Origin: a virus
Length of the DNA: 64,000 nucleotides
IMG/VR virus record: IMGVR_UViG_3300020469_003050
Span: 278,608-342,607 of that record
Reading direction: 5' to 3' (one strand)
Below are positions 63,888-64,000 of this stretch, in pieces. The stretch's first letter is position 1. Each line of letters begins with the position of its first letter. The notes beneath the pieces were generated by a model. The model saw only the letters and a program-made list of their open reading frames with translations, did not search any database and had not been told where the DNA came from. Position numbers and translations under genes: made by a program.

Positions 63888-64000
63888 ATGATGAAGTAAA
63901 AGCCGCCGCACAAGAAGAAGCTGAACGTACATTCGAAGCATTTATGTTGTGGACAAAACGTACATGTCTTGCATTTGGTTTATTTGGTGCAGTAGTTGTT
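63884..64000 (+). CDS. Membrane protein gene cut by the window end (partial)
   Basis: The first 39 residues are seen: a charged helix (NDEVKAAAQEEAERTFEAF) and the start of a membrane segment. ATG 63869 is an alternative start. Confidence 0.45.
   Translation, partial: MNDEVKAAAQEEAERTFEAFMLWTKRTCLAFGLFGAVVV

Overview
The window is almost certainly a stretch of a large, AT-rich marine bacteriophage genome of the T4-like (tailed myovirus) type, probably infecting an alphaproteobacterium such as a Pelagibacter-like cell. The evidence is dense gene packing with many ATGA-type overlaps, a T4-style late promoter motif (TATAAATA or GATAAATA) in front of genes on both strands, and a phage GroES-like co-chaperonin. 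Further support comes from MazG, Hsp20, UV-damage endonuclease, a GH19 endolysin, 2OG-Fe(II) oxygenases and many small proteins of marine-phage character. A circularly permuted two-piece tmRNA whose tag begins ANDN points to an alphaproteobacterial host. No capsid, tail, terminase or replisome genes lie here, so this is mainly an accessory and host-takeover region.

Layout. 0-6 kb: SGNH-like protein, small membrane proteins, permuted tmRNA, 7Fe ferredoxin, a tandem duplicated unknown gene, 2OG oxygenase, FkbM methyltransferase. 6.2-6.55 kb: an orphan structured RNA with its own promoter and terminator. 6.5-8.1 kb (minus): dihydroorotate-dehydrogenase-like and asparagine-synthetase-like genes. 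8.3-12.6 kb: compact phosphate permease, glycine-zipper protein, coiled-coil membrane protein with a hairpin-masked ribosome site. 12.6-16.3 kb: ClpX, IF3, S21, Hsp20, ClpS. 17.9-20.5 kb: tripartite tricarboxylate transporter (TctC, TctA). 20.5-25.8 kb: 2OG oxygenase, sulfotransferase-like/APS-kinase-like/nucleotidyltransferase set, MTA/SAH nucleosidase, HIT protein, radical SAM. 25.8-28.5 kb: lipase, nuclease, endolysin. 28.5-31.1 kb (minus): probable late gene operon. 31.1-46.2 kb: early and middle small genes including GIY-YIG, UvsE, a truncated UDP-sugar dehydrogenase, AcpS, GreA-like, SleB, GMP reductase, SufE, FNR and glutaredoxin. 46.2-49.5 kb: strong terminator, a leader RNA, and a full-length bifunctional proline dehydrogenase PutA. 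49.5-61.7 kb: phosphoribosyltransferase, MazG, an aminoacyl-transferase-like GNAT, amidinotransferase, GroES, glycosyltransferases, metallopeptidase, DNA ligase. 61.7-64 kb: small early genes and three tRNAs (Leu-TAA, Glu-TTC, Arg-TCT).

How the genes fit together. The strongest theme is takeover of host translation and protein quality control: tmRNA, IF3, S21, three tRNAs, ClpX with intact ClpP-docking and pore loops, ClpS with an intact N-degron pocket, Hsp20, GroES and a GreA-like factor. A second theme is nutrient and energy supply: phosphate permease, tricarboxylate transporter, PutA (proline to glutamate with electrons to the quinone pool), purine salvage, asparagine synthesis and a ferredoxin/FNR/SufE/glutaredoxin redox set.

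Regulation is readable in the DNA. Host sigma70-type promoters, several with a CACGAATCGTG-like inverted repeat in the spacer, alternate with T4-type late promoters. One gene carries an early-off/late-on ribosome-site hairpin. A genome-wide signal is also visible: I found no GCAGC or GCTGC in the window, while GCGGC and GCCGC are common, as expected if the phage evades a GCWGC-recognising system.
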